Shown piece by piece: positions 42,520-50,229 of a DNA stretch of 64,000 bases (position 1 is the first letter of the stretch; every line of letters starts with the position of its first letter). The notes beneath the pieces are model-generated. The model made no database searches and was not told where the DNA came from. It saw nothing but the letters and a program-made list of their open reading frames with translations. The stretch comes from Emergencia timonensis. GTDB taxonomy: Bacteria > Bacillota > Clostridia > Peptostreptococcales > Anaerovoracaceae. The position numbers and the translations under genes are program-made. Location: NCBI RefSeq assembly GCF_900086585.1, contig NZ_FLKM01000008.1:1178001-1242000 (forward strand), given 5' to 3'.

Positions 42520-43859
42520 CGCACGTACTTATTCTCCCATTTGTGACCACGATACCGCAGGACGAAGATGATGATGCGCACGATCCAGTCGATGAACATG
42601 GCCATCCAGATGCCGAGGACGCCGAATCCAAAATTCTTGGCTAAGAGGACACCGGCGGCGATGCGGAAGAGCCACATGGAAGCCACTGCTGCGCCCATGA
42701 CGAAGGTGGTATCGCCGGCGGCTTTCAGGGTCTGGGGCAGGGTGAAGGACAGGGGCCAGAGGAGAATGCCCAGTCCGCCGTGCATCCAGAGAATCAGCTT
42801 TGCCAGATGCGAAGCCTCGTCAGAGACGTTGTACAGATTGATGACCAGCGGCAGGATCAAGAAAATCACTGCGTTGATGGCCAGCATGGACAGATAAGAC
42901 CACTTGAGCAGTTTCTTGGTATAGAACCTGGCGCTTTCAAAGTCCTTGGCGCCCACACATTGACTGACCACGGTGATCATGCCCACCCCGATGGCCTGGG
43001 CTGGTAGAATCTGAAAGGTGGCCATGGAGTTGCCGATGGCATTTGCCGCGATGGAGGCGGTGCCAAAAGCAGAGACCACGCTGAGCAGCATGATCTTTCC
43101 CAGATGAAAGAGACTGCTCTCAAGACCGCTGGGCACGCCCAGCTTCAATATTGTTTTGACGATATGTCCCTCCAGACGGCAGCGGAATGGCTTGCTGATA
43201 TGGAGGGTATATTTTTCATTGCGCAGGAGCCAGACCACGGCGACAGCGCCGATGATTCTCGAAGCCAGGGTCGGGATGGCAACGCCTTCTACACCCATGT
43301 GGAAACCGAAGATCAAAAGGGCGTTGCCCCCTACATTGATGATGTTCATGCCGATGGAAATCCGCATGGAGACAGCTGAGTTGCCCATGACGCGGAAGAG
43401 GGCGGCGCCGGCGTTGTAGAGCGCGATAAAGGGAATAGAGGCTTCTACGATGATAAAATAGGTATTAGCGTGATCCATCACATCCTGATCGATGTTGCCA
43501 AAGAGTCCGTGAAGGATGAAATACTTTGTCATATATAAAACTGCGGTCAGCCCTGCGGCCAGCAGGACGATGAAGACCAAAAGCTGCTCTGCGGAATCGT
43601 TGGCTTTTTTCAGGTCGCGGCTGCCGATAAACTGCCCGCAGACCACAGCGCCGCCAGTAGCCAGGGCTGCAAAGCCGTAAAACACAAGGGTGTTGATGGA
43701 GTCCACCAGGGAAACTGCTGATACGGCAGCTTCGCCCACGCTGGCTACCATGATCGAGTCAGCCAGGCCCACTGTGATTGCGAGGAACTGCTCGACGATC
43801 AAAGGCAGGATCAAGCTGCATAGTCGTTTGTTAGAAAAGTTGATTGTTAGTTCGTTCAA
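42516..43859 (-). CDS. MATE-family multidrug/metabolite exporter
   Basis: 447 aa with twelve hydrophobic helices in two six-helix halves. Typical motifs are LILPLIVEQFLAITVGLADSIMVAS (~17-41), ALATGGAVVCGQFIGS, and the second half PSGLESSLFHLGKIMLLSVVSAFGT. MATE proteins export cations or drugs with Na+ or H+. The TTG at 43859 is favoured because AAGGTGGTGG is placed well; the 47 residues that an earlier start would add are polar and not family-like. It stands alone on the minus strand. Confidence 0.88.
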   Translation of the reverse strand: MNELTINFSNKRLCSLILPLIVEQFLAITVGLADSIMVASVGEAAVSAVSLVDSINTLVFYGFAALATGGAVVCGQFIGSRDLKKANDSAEQLLVFIVLLAAGLTAVLYMTKYFILHGLFGNIDQDVMDHANTYFIIVEASIPFIALYNAGAALFRVMGNSAVSMRISIGMNIINVGGNALLIFGFHMGVEGVAIPTLASRIIGAVAVVWLLRNEKYTLHISKPFRCRLEGHIVKTILKLGVPSGLESSLFHLGKIMLLSVVSAFGTASIAANAIGNSMATFQILPAQAIGVGMITVVSQCVGAKDFESARFYTKKLLKWSYLSMLAINAVIFLILPLVINLYNVSDEASHLAKLILWMHGGLGILLWPLSFTLPQTLKAAGDTTFVMGAAVASMWLFRIAAGVLLAKNFGFGVLGIWMAMFIDWIVRIIIFVLRYRGHKWENKYVR

Positions 43860-43940
43860 AAAATTCCACCACCTTATATATAGTAACAGAGATATTTTAT
43901 CATATCTGTCAAGTTTCATCAGCATATAGTCGAAATCCTC

Positions 43941-43967
43941 AATGGCGTGCAATAAAGGCACGCCATT
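43941..43967. promoter_or_regulatory. Hairpin/palindrome upstream of MATE gene
   Basis: Perfect ten-base-pair stem AATGGCGTGC / GCACGCCATT, seven-base loop, no T run on either side. It lies about 80 bases before the MATE start, so it may be an operator or leader hairpin. Confidence 0.5.
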
Positions 43968-44198
43968 GCTGCACAACTTCATGACAGTGACTGTATCCAA
44001 AGAACCGCTTTACATTCTGCCAAAGCCGGCGAATATTTCTTATTAAAGTGTTATGACAGGCGTTTTAAGTGTCAAAATACATGGGAAAAGTAACCGGAAC
44101 GAGCTATACCCCCCCCTTGGTTTTTCTGTATACAGTCGTTCTGTTGTGCAGAAGTGGAAGAACACGGCCAAAAAGTACAAAAATATTGTAAAGCATAA

Positions 44199-44226
44199 TT
44201 GACAAATTACCTTGAAGGAGTATCCT
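44199..44226 (+). promoter_or_regulatory. Weak promoter candidate for second M14 gene
   Basis: TTGACA, 16 bases, TATCCT, 48 bases before the gene. The stretch 43968-44198 shows no gene. Confidence 0.4.
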
Positions 44227-44273
44227 GGTAAAGATAGGAACTGAAATGGGAAGAAGAGGAAGGTGGCTGTGAC

Positions 44274-46091
44274 TTGGAGATAATCTTTGAAACGAACAAA
44301 AATGTAGATATTGTAGTGTTTTCCACTCCCAACGGAATGGGAGAAGGGACAACGGTTTGCGACAGGCGATTGACCTTAGAGGACGCAGAGGCGGGTTTTG
44401 TATTTAGCTACAAAGCTGCATCGGCTGGGTTTTATACCCTCATATCTACTGTTGTAATTGGTGAGAAGGATGTTGCTGCCGGCAGTAAAACAGTAAAGAT
44501 AAAGCTGGAGCGAAGAACGGGTAAAGGCTATGAGCCGGAACTGATGTATCGTTGGAGTGATGAAATCGAAGATAAGATGTTTGGAACGGAAGATTTGTGC
44601 AATGTGGATACGAATGCCTTGAATACGCCTGCTTTCTGCGGAGAAACTCAGGGGCACCGATTTACAACCCTGGAGGAAGTTGTCGCTTTTTTGCAGGAGT
44701 TAGAACGGCAGAGCGCCAATGCCCATCTGTATTTCCTCGATGCAGACAACAGCATTCCTGTCGTACTCTTTACCAAAACGGATTTGTCCGAAGCAAAAGA
44801 TCTTGACAGTGCACTGACAGTGATGAGAAAAGACGGCCATCTGACTATCATGTATCAGGCACAGATACACGGCAACGAACCGGCCTCTGGCGAGGGAGCG
44901 CTGGCTGTGGCGGAAATTCTCGCCAAGGATGAGGTCTATCTGGAGAAGTTGGATGTTGCATTAGCGCCTTGTGTAAATCGGTATGGTGCAGAGCACTTCA
45001 GCCGGTTTGGCGACACTCACAAACTGAATTTAAACAGAGACGGCCTCTGTCTGCGTTCTCAGATTGTAAGAAAACTCCATTGGCTATATGGAAGACTGAT
45101 GCCGGAGGTTTTTATCGACGGTCATGAATTGGCTGGGAGGGTGTCCTTTGTAGAGAAAAGTGAGAGGGGATACTATTTGAATCACTTGGATGATATCAGA
45201 ATTATTTGTGTCAACAATCTAAATCAAGGCCGCGGTGTCTTTGCTGATGCTGAAAAAATCCTGTGTAAGACCATCGTGGGATTACAGCGACAGGGGTTTC
45301 GGACTTTTTTCTATAAACTTTCCTGCGACAATACCACGTCCTGCGGTTATGCAAGACTGCGGAATTCCTACACCTTTCTCATCGAGTCCAACGGTATCAA
45401 TCTTGGAAAACAGCACTTTGCGAGACGGGTATTGTCACAGCGAGAAGCGGTGCTGTCTATTCTGAGACAGGCCTCTGACAAAGCGGATACCATCCGCAGG
45501 ACAGTAAAGGATGCCAGAGAACAGATGATTTTTATGGGAGGAAGAGATGCTGGGGAAAATCGATTTGTGTTAAAACATCAGGCTTCCCAAGAGTCTGGGA
45601 TTGACGTGCTTCGGCCGTCCTATGATTTCTTTGGGCGCCCTGTGGGGAATCCCGGCAAAATGGACAGAGCCTATAACATAGACACCTGCATTAGGAGCAG
45701 ACTGAGACCTGCTGCATATCTTTTGCCTAAAGGTGTTGAAGGAACGACAGAAGCCGCAGAGATTTTAGCGGCTAACGGTGCGGCGTATTACGAGTTGAAG
45801 AATGGCGCAAAGGTTAGGGCGATTCAGTATTCTGTCTCAAAAGATGGAATTCTAATTGGTGATGAGCAGACCGTTATATTTGAAGAAGGAGCCTATGTAT
45901 TCCCTATGAATCAGGAAGGGGCAAATGTCATCGCAGCCAGCCTGGAACCTGATGTGGATGATACCGTGGAATCCAAAGGCTCCTTTGTCCAGGCAGGAAT
46001 TCTGAAAAAAACTGAGTCTGGTGATTATCCCCTCTATCGCTGCCAAGACATGAGAATGCTGCGACTTTCCGGTAAGCAGAGAGATAATTGA
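44274..46091 (+). CDS. M14-family zinc carboxypeptidase-like protein
   Basis: 605 aa from TTG (AGGAAGGTGG upstream). The M14 zinc site is HGNE within AQIHGNEPASGEGAL (H199, E202); the third-ligand candidate is H284 in FIDGHELAGR. N-terminal ~85 residues look like a beta domain, and the C-terminus (~420-605) is another added region. No signal peptide is seen. It is distinct from, but related in its catalytic core to, the 1161-residue protein at 5708. It is followed by the convergent kal terminator. It probably trims peptides. Confidence 0.8.
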   Translation: MEIIFETNKNVDIVVFSTPNGMGEGTTVCDRRLTLEDAEAGFVFSYKAASAGFYTLISTVVIGEKDVAAGSKTVKIKLERRTGKGYEPELMYRWSDEIEDKMFGTEDLCNVDTNALNTPAFCGETQGHRFTTLEEVVAFLQELERQSANAHLYFLDADNSIPVVLFTKTDLSEAKDLDSALTVMRKDGHLTIMYQAQIHGNEPASGEGALAVAEILAKDEVYLEKLDVALAPCVNRYGAEHFSRFGDTHKLNLNRDGLCLRSQIVRKLHWLYGRLMPEVFIDGHELAGRVSFVEKSERGYYLNHLDDIRIICVNNLNQGRGVFADAEKILCKTIVGLQRQGFRTFFYKLSCDNTTSCGYARLRNSYTFLIESNGINLGKQHFARRVLSQREAVLSILRQASDKADTIRRTVKDAREQMIFMGGRDAGENRFVLKHQASQESGIDVLRPSYDFFGRPVGNPGKMDRAYNIDTCIRSRLRPAAYLLPKGVEGTTEAAEILAANGAAYYELKNGAKVRAIQYSVSKDGILIGDEQTVIFEEGAYVFPMNQEGANVIAASLEPDVDDTVESKGSFVQAGILKKTESGDYPLYRCQDMRMLRLSGKQRDN

Positions 46092-46116
46092 TGAAATTAG
46101 AAAAAAGCCTGAACAT

Positions 46117-46147
46117 AAAAAGGGATGTGCATTGCCCGCACATCCCT
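46117..46147 (-). terminator. Terminator for kal
   Basis: AGGGATGTGC / GCACATCCCT stem. Read on the minus strand it ends in TTTTT. It also separates the convergent M14 gene. Confidence 0.88.
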
Positions 46148-46166
46148 CGTTCATTTTATCAGTATC

Positions 46167-46559
46167 TTATTTTCTCTTAAATTCTTTTGGTGTTACGCAA
46201 GTTCCTGTTGCTCTTGCTACGACGATTGGTTCTTCTAAGAAGTCAGCGGCAGAAGCGTTGATGTCTTTTCTGGAAACGATGACCTTTCTGGCTTCGAACT
46301 TCATCTGTCTGGAAGTGTTTCCGATCTTTGTGATCTCGCCGTAAGCTTCGATGTAGTCTCCAGCGTATGTAGGAGCTAAGAATTCGATGTTGTCATATGC
46401 GCAGAAAAGACCCTCGTCTCCGTCCAATTTGATCAAAAGTTCTGTCGCAACGTCTCCGAACAGGTGAACCATATGCGCGCCGTCCACTAATTCTCCGCCG
46501 TAATGAGCATCCTTTGCAGACATTCTCAGTCTGAGGGTTGATGTGATTTTTTCTTCCAT
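46167..46559 (-). CDS. kal: 3-aminobutyryl-CoA ammonia-lyase
   Basis: Removes ammonia from L-3-aminobutyryl-CoA to give crotonyl-CoA in lysine fermentation. 130-residue hot-dog-fold protein with the Kal-type pattern [46 protein letters not shown] precedes the ATG. It is transcribed away from the sigma-54 activator gene and is the only minus-strand pathway gene. A near-consensus sigma-54 promoter (46635-46651) and an activator site (46682-46697) sit upstream. Confidence 0.93.
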   Translation of the reverse strand: MEEKITSTLRLRMSAKDAHYGGELVDGAHMVHLFGDVATELLIKLDGDEGLFCAYDNIEFLAPTYAGDYIEAYGEITKIGNTSRQMKFEARKVIVSRKDINASAADFLEEPIVVARATGTCVTPKEFKRK

Positions 46560-46634
46560 GATAAAAATTCTCCTTTTCTATAATTAAAATTCTTCTTTTA
46601 GTATAACTTTGAATTCGTTACCTGTAAATAATAA

Positions 46635-46651
46635 TTGCAAAATATGTGCCA
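46635..46651 (-). promoter_or_regulatory. Sigma-54 promoter for kal
   Basis: On the minus strand TGGCACATATTTTGCAA: the -24 GG and -12 GC are exactly 12 bases apart and all key positions match TGGCAC-N5-TTGCW. It lies 76 bases before the kal ATG. Confidence 0.9.
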
Positions 46652-46681
46652 ATGGGTTATCATTGAAATTACATAAAAAGT

Positions 46682-46697
46682 GAACCGAAATGTGTTC
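46682..46697. promoter_or_regulatory. Activator-binding palindrome (GAAC-N8-GTTC), site 1
   Basis: GAACCGAAATGTGTTC, whose reverse complement recurs exactly at 50067-50082. It lies ~47 bases upstream of the kal -24 box and 24 bases before the activator start codon, so it could serve both activation of kal and autoregulation. Confidence 0.75.
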
Positions 46698-46720
46698 ATG
46701 CAAAAAGGAGCGAATCAAAA

Positions 46721-48796
46721 ATGACCCGCAATTATGGAACCAACAGAGTCATGGAACCGCAGCACGTACTGCCCACCTCTGCCTGGCGTCTGGACAACAG
46801 CAGGAATATAGCACCGGAGGAAATCAGAGTAGATATCAAACGGATACATATTGAACAGACCAGTTTCAAACAGATCTGCCTGGAAGCGGCAGATAACGAC
46901 CAGCGAATCAAACAGAAAATCATGGACATTGTGATTAGAAGAGGAAAACTGCATAATCCTGTCACGGACACAGGAGGCCTGTTCTACGGTACCGTCTCTG
47001 AGGTGGGAGCGGAGTATGACAACAAAAAAGGCTTCAAACCGGGAGAAGAAGTGGTCTGCAATGCGTCCCTGGCCTCGGTGCCTATATACATAGACAAAAT
47101 CATTTCCATAGATAGAGCCTTTGGCCAGATCGACATAGAAGGGTATGCAGTCCTCTATAACGAGGTGCCGTTGGTCCGAAAGCCAGAAGGCATTCCCATC
47201 AACCTGCTGCTCTTCGCGTTCAACGAATCGGGCACCCTCTACAGAATCAGCAATACGGCGGTAGGGAAGAAAAAGTTTTTGATCGTGGGAAATAACCTGC
47301 TTTCCAACCTGCTCTTCGGTTATGCCGTCAGAAAAGTGGCTCGAGAAGACGCGGAGGTGGTCTGTCTGCTGGACAGGAAGACGGATATCGTTCTCAAAGG
47401 GCAGTCGATCAACGACTTGATTGCCAGAGTGTTTACGGAGGTGCATTATGTGGACATCCTCAAGCCCATGGAATGCCTGTCAGGGCTCAATGCAGATTCT
47501 CTGTTCGATCTGTCTGTAAACTGCGCCGACATCCCCGGTGCGGAAACCATCAATATTTTGGCGACAAAGAGCGGGGGAACGGTCGTCTTTGCCAATCTGA
47601 TCAACAATTACAACATCGCCCTGTATATTACAGAGTCCATTTCGCGCCAATTGGACATCCGCTGTGCAGACGGTTATCTGGAGGCTTATGACGAATTTGA
47701 CATTGAAATCGTCAAAGACCTGATTCCCTACATTGAAAATGCGGTGGAGACGGATCCTTATGTAGACGACGATCCGTCTTATCCCATCAACAGGGAGACC
47801 AGGCTGCTGGAGGCATCGGGCCAGAGGAAGACCATGCTTGAGGACTTTGTCTGTGAAAGCCGGGCTATGGCTGCAGTGCTCAACGATATGCTGACTGTGG
47901 CAAAGTACGACTGCAACGTCTTGATTACAGGAGACACGGGTGTCGGCAAAGAGAAGGTGGCAAATATCATCCACAAGAACAGCAATCGAAAGATGCAGCC
48001 CTTTATCAAGGTCAACTGTGCATCCATTTCGCCTACCCTGATAGAGTCAGAATTCTTTGGATATGAGAGGGGCGCCTTTACCGGCGCCAACTCCAATGGA
48101 AAGAAGGGATACTTTGAGCTGGCGGACAACGGAGCGATTTTCCTTGACGAAATCGGCGAATTGCAGCAGGACATGCAGGCGAAGCTTTTGCGCGTGATTC
48201 AGGATGGTGAGTTTTTCAGAGTAGGCGGCACGACGCCGATCAAAACCAACGTGAGAATTTTGTCCGCCACCAATCGCGATCTGGAAGATCTGATCCAAGA
48301 AGACAAATTCAGGCGGGACTTATATTATCGGCTCAATGTGGTGAGAATGCGCGTGCCCAATCTGCGGGAACGGACGGGAGATATCCCTGCGCTGGTCAAC
48401 CATTTTATCAAGAAATACAGCGACAAGTTTGAGATACAGCGGAAAATTGACGACGACGCTGTAGAGTACCTGAAGCAGTGCGAATGGCCGGGCAATATCA
48501 GGGAATTGGAAAATGTAGTGCAGCGGCTGATGATTTCGGCAAAGGGAGAGCAGATTACTCTGCTGGACGTCATGAGGGAACTTCATGCAGAAGTTTTTGA
48601 GAATACGAGTCCCGAAGCCGCTGCCAATGCGGAAGAAGAGGGGCGGACCCTGAACCTGGAAAAGATGGTGGAAAACTTCGAAAAAAACATCATCAAGCAC
48701 GCCTGTGAAAAGTACGGCTCTACTCGAAAAGTGGCGAAAGCCATTGGAATCAGCCAGACACAGCTAGTCAGAAAAAAGAAGAAATATGAAATTTAA
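46721..48796 (+). CDS. Sigma-54-dependent activator with Kdd-derived sensor domain
   Basis: 691 aa. Residues 1-~340 are homologous throughout to L-erythro-3,5-diaminohexanoate dehydrogenase encoded next door (YGTNRVMEPQHVLP, HNPVTDTGGLFYGTVSEVGAEY..). The nucleotide loop GGGGKSG of Kdd (190-196) reads GNNLLSN here, so NAD binding is probably lost. The AAA+ domain (~375-615) has Walker A GDTGVGKE (404-411), the sigma-54 contact GAFTGA (451-456), Walker B GAIFLDE (471-477) and an arginine-finger region. A short helix-turn-helix lies at ~660-690. It probably senses a lysine-pathway intermediate and activates kal and kdd1. No phosphorylation receiver. No symbol is used because I am not certain of an established one. 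Terminator at 48871. Confidence 0.92.
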   Translation: MTRNYGTNRVMEPQHVLPTSAWRLDNSRNIAPEEIRVDIKRIHIEQTSFKQICLEAADNDQRIKQKIMDIVIRRGKLHNPVTDTGGLFYGTVSEVGAEYDNKKGFKPGEEVVCNASLASVPIYIDKIISIDRAFGQIDIEGYAVLYNEVPLVRKPEGIPINLLLFAFNESGTLYRISNTAVGKKKFLIVGNNLLSNLLFGYAVRKVAREDAEVVCLLDRKTDIVLKGQSINDLIARVFTEVHYVDILKPMECLSGLNADSLFDLSVNCADIPGAETINILATKSGGTVVFANLINNYNIALYITESISRQLDIRCADGYLEAYDEFDIEIVKDLIPYIENAVETDPYVDDDPSYPINRETRLLEASGQRKTMLEDFVCESRAMAAVLNDMLTVAKYDCNVLITGDTGVGKEKVANIIHKNSNRKMQPFIKVNCASISPTLIESEFFGYERGAFTGANSNGKKGYFELADNGAIFLDEIGELQQDMQAKLLRVIQDGEFFRVGGTTPIKTNVRILSATNRDLEDLIQEDKFRRDLYYRLNVVRMRVPNLRERTGDIPALVNHFIKKYSDKFEIQRKIDDDAVEYLKQCEWPGNIRELENVVQRLMISAKGEQITLLDVMRELHAEVFENTSPEAAANAEEEGRTLNLEKMVENFEKNIIKHACEKYGSTRKVAKAIGISQTQLVRKKKKYEI

Positions 48797-48803
48797 GCGG
48801 AAT

Positions 48804-48819
48804 GAACCGAATTAGGTTC
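48804..48819. promoter_or_regulatory. Activator-binding palindrome, site 2
   Basis: GAACCGAATTAGGTTC, the most symmetric copy, ~99 bases upstream of the kdd1 -24 box, a typical enhancer distance. Confidence 0.75.
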
Positions 48820-48834
48820 GGGTGGTAAACATTT

Positions 48835-48850
48835 GAACATAAAACGGTTC
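48835..48850. promoter_or_regulatory. Activator-binding palindrome, site 3
   Basis: GAACATAAAACGGTTC, 31 bases (about three helix turns) from site 2, so the two face the same side of DNA. Confidence 0.7.
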
Positions 48851-48870
48851 GAATTTGACGTGGACCTCAG

Positions 48871-48898
48871 AAAAACCCATTGGAAACAGTGGGTTTTT
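48871..48898 (+). terminator. Terminator of activator gene
   Basis: AAAAACCCA / TGGGTTTTT stem. It ends five bases before the kdd1 sigma-54 promoter, insulating it from read-through. Confidence 0.8.
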
Positions 48899-48902
48899 AT
48901 TT

Positions 48903-48919
48903 TGGCACGGCATTTGCTA
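48903..48919 (+). promoter_or_regulatory. Sigma-54 promoter for kdd1
   Basis: TGGCACGGCATTTGCTA, a full match to TGGCAC-N5-TTGCW with correct 12-base GG/GC phasing, 47 bases before the kdd1 ATG. Confidence 0.95.
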
Positions 48920-48966
48920 TATAATAAGGCGACGAAAATTTACATACATTAGAGGAGGAAACACAC

Positions 48967-50013
48967 ATGCAGAACATGGAATACAGAAAAGGTGATCCAT
49001 TTGGCACACACAGAGTTATCAGTCCGGAGGGCGTGCTTCCACAACCAGCAGACGTAATTGACAATACGATGGAAATTTACGACAATGAAGTATTGATCGA
49101 CGTGCAGACTTTGAACGTGGACTCGGCTTCATTTACTGAAATAGAAAAGAGAGCGGATGGCGATGTTGAAGAAATCAAAAACATCATGATGGGCATCGTC
49201 GAAAAGACTGGAAAACACAAGAATCCGTGGACTGGTTCCGGCGGCATGCTGATCGGAACTGTCGCAGAGGTTGGACCGAGCTATGACGGAGACTTGAGGG
49301 TAGGGGACAGAATCGCTACATTAGTATCTCTGTCGTTGACCCCTTTGAGAATCGACGAGATTGTCGAAGTGAGAAAAGACATCGACCAGGTGGACATCAA
49401 AGGGCAGGCCATCTTGTTTGAAAGCGGCATTTATTCCATCCTGCCGGCTGACATTCCGCAGAACCTGGCTCTCTCGGTACTTGATGTCGCAGGCGCACCT
49501 GCGCAGACTGCAAAAATCGTTGAACCGGGTGACACTGTAGTCATTTTAGGCGGCGGCGGAAAATCGGGCATGCTCTGCTGCTATCAGGCGAAGAAAGAAG
49601 CGGGCGTCAACGGAAAGGTGATCTGCGTAGACGGATTCGAAAGTTCCATCGAAAGAGCGAAGAGTGTGGACGTGGCAGACGAATACCTGGTGGCAAACGC
49701 GACTGATGCGGTTGGCCTGTATAGGGAAGTCGCCAGATTGACGGAGGATAAACTGGCCGACGTCGTAATTAATGTAGTAAATATACCGAATACGGAGATG
49801 GCTTCTATCATGGCCTGCAAAGATAACGGCATGGTATACTTCTTTTCCATGGCTTCTGACTTTACGAAGGCGGCCCTCGGAGCAGAAGGCGTCGGCAAAG
49901 ATGTTAACATGCTGATCGGTAACGGTTATACAAAAGGACATGCAAATGTCGCTCTCCAGGTTCTGAGAGAGAATGACAAACTGAGAGACCTTTTCGCGCA
50001 GCTTTATGCGTAA
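48967..50013 (+). CDS. kdd: L-erythro-3,5-diaminohexanoate dehydrogenase, copy 1
   Basis: 348 aa. Oxidises 3,5-diaminohexanoate to 3-keto-5-aminohexanoate with NAD(P)+ and ammonia release in the lysine pathway. The Rossmann loop VVILGGGGKSGML near residue 194 is intact; the Kdd start (GDPFGTHRVISPEGVLPQPADVIDN) and KNPWTGSGGMLIGTVAEVGP are present. AGAGGAGG precedes the ATG. It is very similar to copy 2, which begins about 215 bases after its end, but its codon use is less biased. It is driven by a sigma-54 promoter with two upstream activator sites, so it is probably the inducible copy. Confidence 0.95.
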   Translation: MQNMEYRKGDPFGTHRVISPEGVLPQPADVIDNTMEIYDNEVLIDVQTLNVDSASFTEIEKRADGDVEEIKNIMMGIVEKTGKHKNPWTGSGGMLIGTVAEVGPSYDGDLRVGDRIATLVSLSLTPLRIDEIVEVRKDIDQVDIKGQAILFESGIYSILPADIPQNLALSVLDVAGAPAQTAKIVEPGDTVVILGGGGKSGMLCCYQAKKEAGVNGKVICVDGFESSIERAKSVDVADEYLVANATDAVGLYREVARLTEDKLADVVINVVNIPNTEMASIMACKDNGMVYFFSMASDFTKAALGAEGVGKDVNMLIGNGYTKGHANVALQVLRENDKLRDLFAQLYA

Positions 50014-50026
50014 TAAACCTCAATCA

Positions 50027-50058
50027 TTCGGGCTGAATTAAAAACGGTTCAGCCCGAA
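50027..50058 (+). terminator. Hairpin after kdd1, no T tract
   Basis: Perfect eleven-base-pair stem TTCGGGCTGAA / TTCAGCCCGAA with ten-base loop. It lacks a U run, so it may stabilise the 3' end or partially terminate rather than stop transcription fully. Confidence 0.55.
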
Positions 50059-50066
50059 ATGAAAAT

Positions 50067-50082
50067 GAACACATTTCGGTTC
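50067..50082. promoter_or_regulatory. Activator-binding palindrome, site 4
   Basis: GAACACATTTCGGTTC, the exact reverse complement of site 1. It lies 62 bases upstream of the kdd2 sigma-A promoter; no sigma-54 promoter is visible for kdd2. Confidence 0.7.
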
Positions 50083-50128
50083 GCTTGTTATTTTTTTAAT
50101 AATCTTGCAAATTGGCTGACTGTAACTG

Positions 50129-50157
50129 TAGACACCGTATGGCGTGAGGCTTATAAT
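50129..50157 (+). promoter_or_regulatory. Sigma-A promoter for kdd2
   Basis: TAGACA, exactly 17 bases, TATAAT: eleven of twelve consensus positions. It leaves a leader of about 65 bases before kdd2. Confidence 0.8.
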
Positions 50158-50229
50158 GAAGACAGTCATGAGTTATGCGAGACGCATAAATTTAAAAAGT
50201 TAAAATATTTTTCTAGGAGGATGATTATT

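Noticed and set aside
43690..43929. Small plus-strand gene opposite the MATE N-terminus
   Set aside because: Shadow of the MATE gene with no ribosome site.
50140..50157. Sigma-54 promoter for kdd2 (TGGCGTGAGGCTTAT)
   Set aside because: The -12 GC is missing at the required 12-base distance; TATAAT with a -35 box fits sigma-A.
50059..50229. N-terminal extension of Kdd copy 2
   Set aside because: It would run through the activator palindrome and sigma-A promoter, lacks a ribosome site, and has no counterpart in copy 1.
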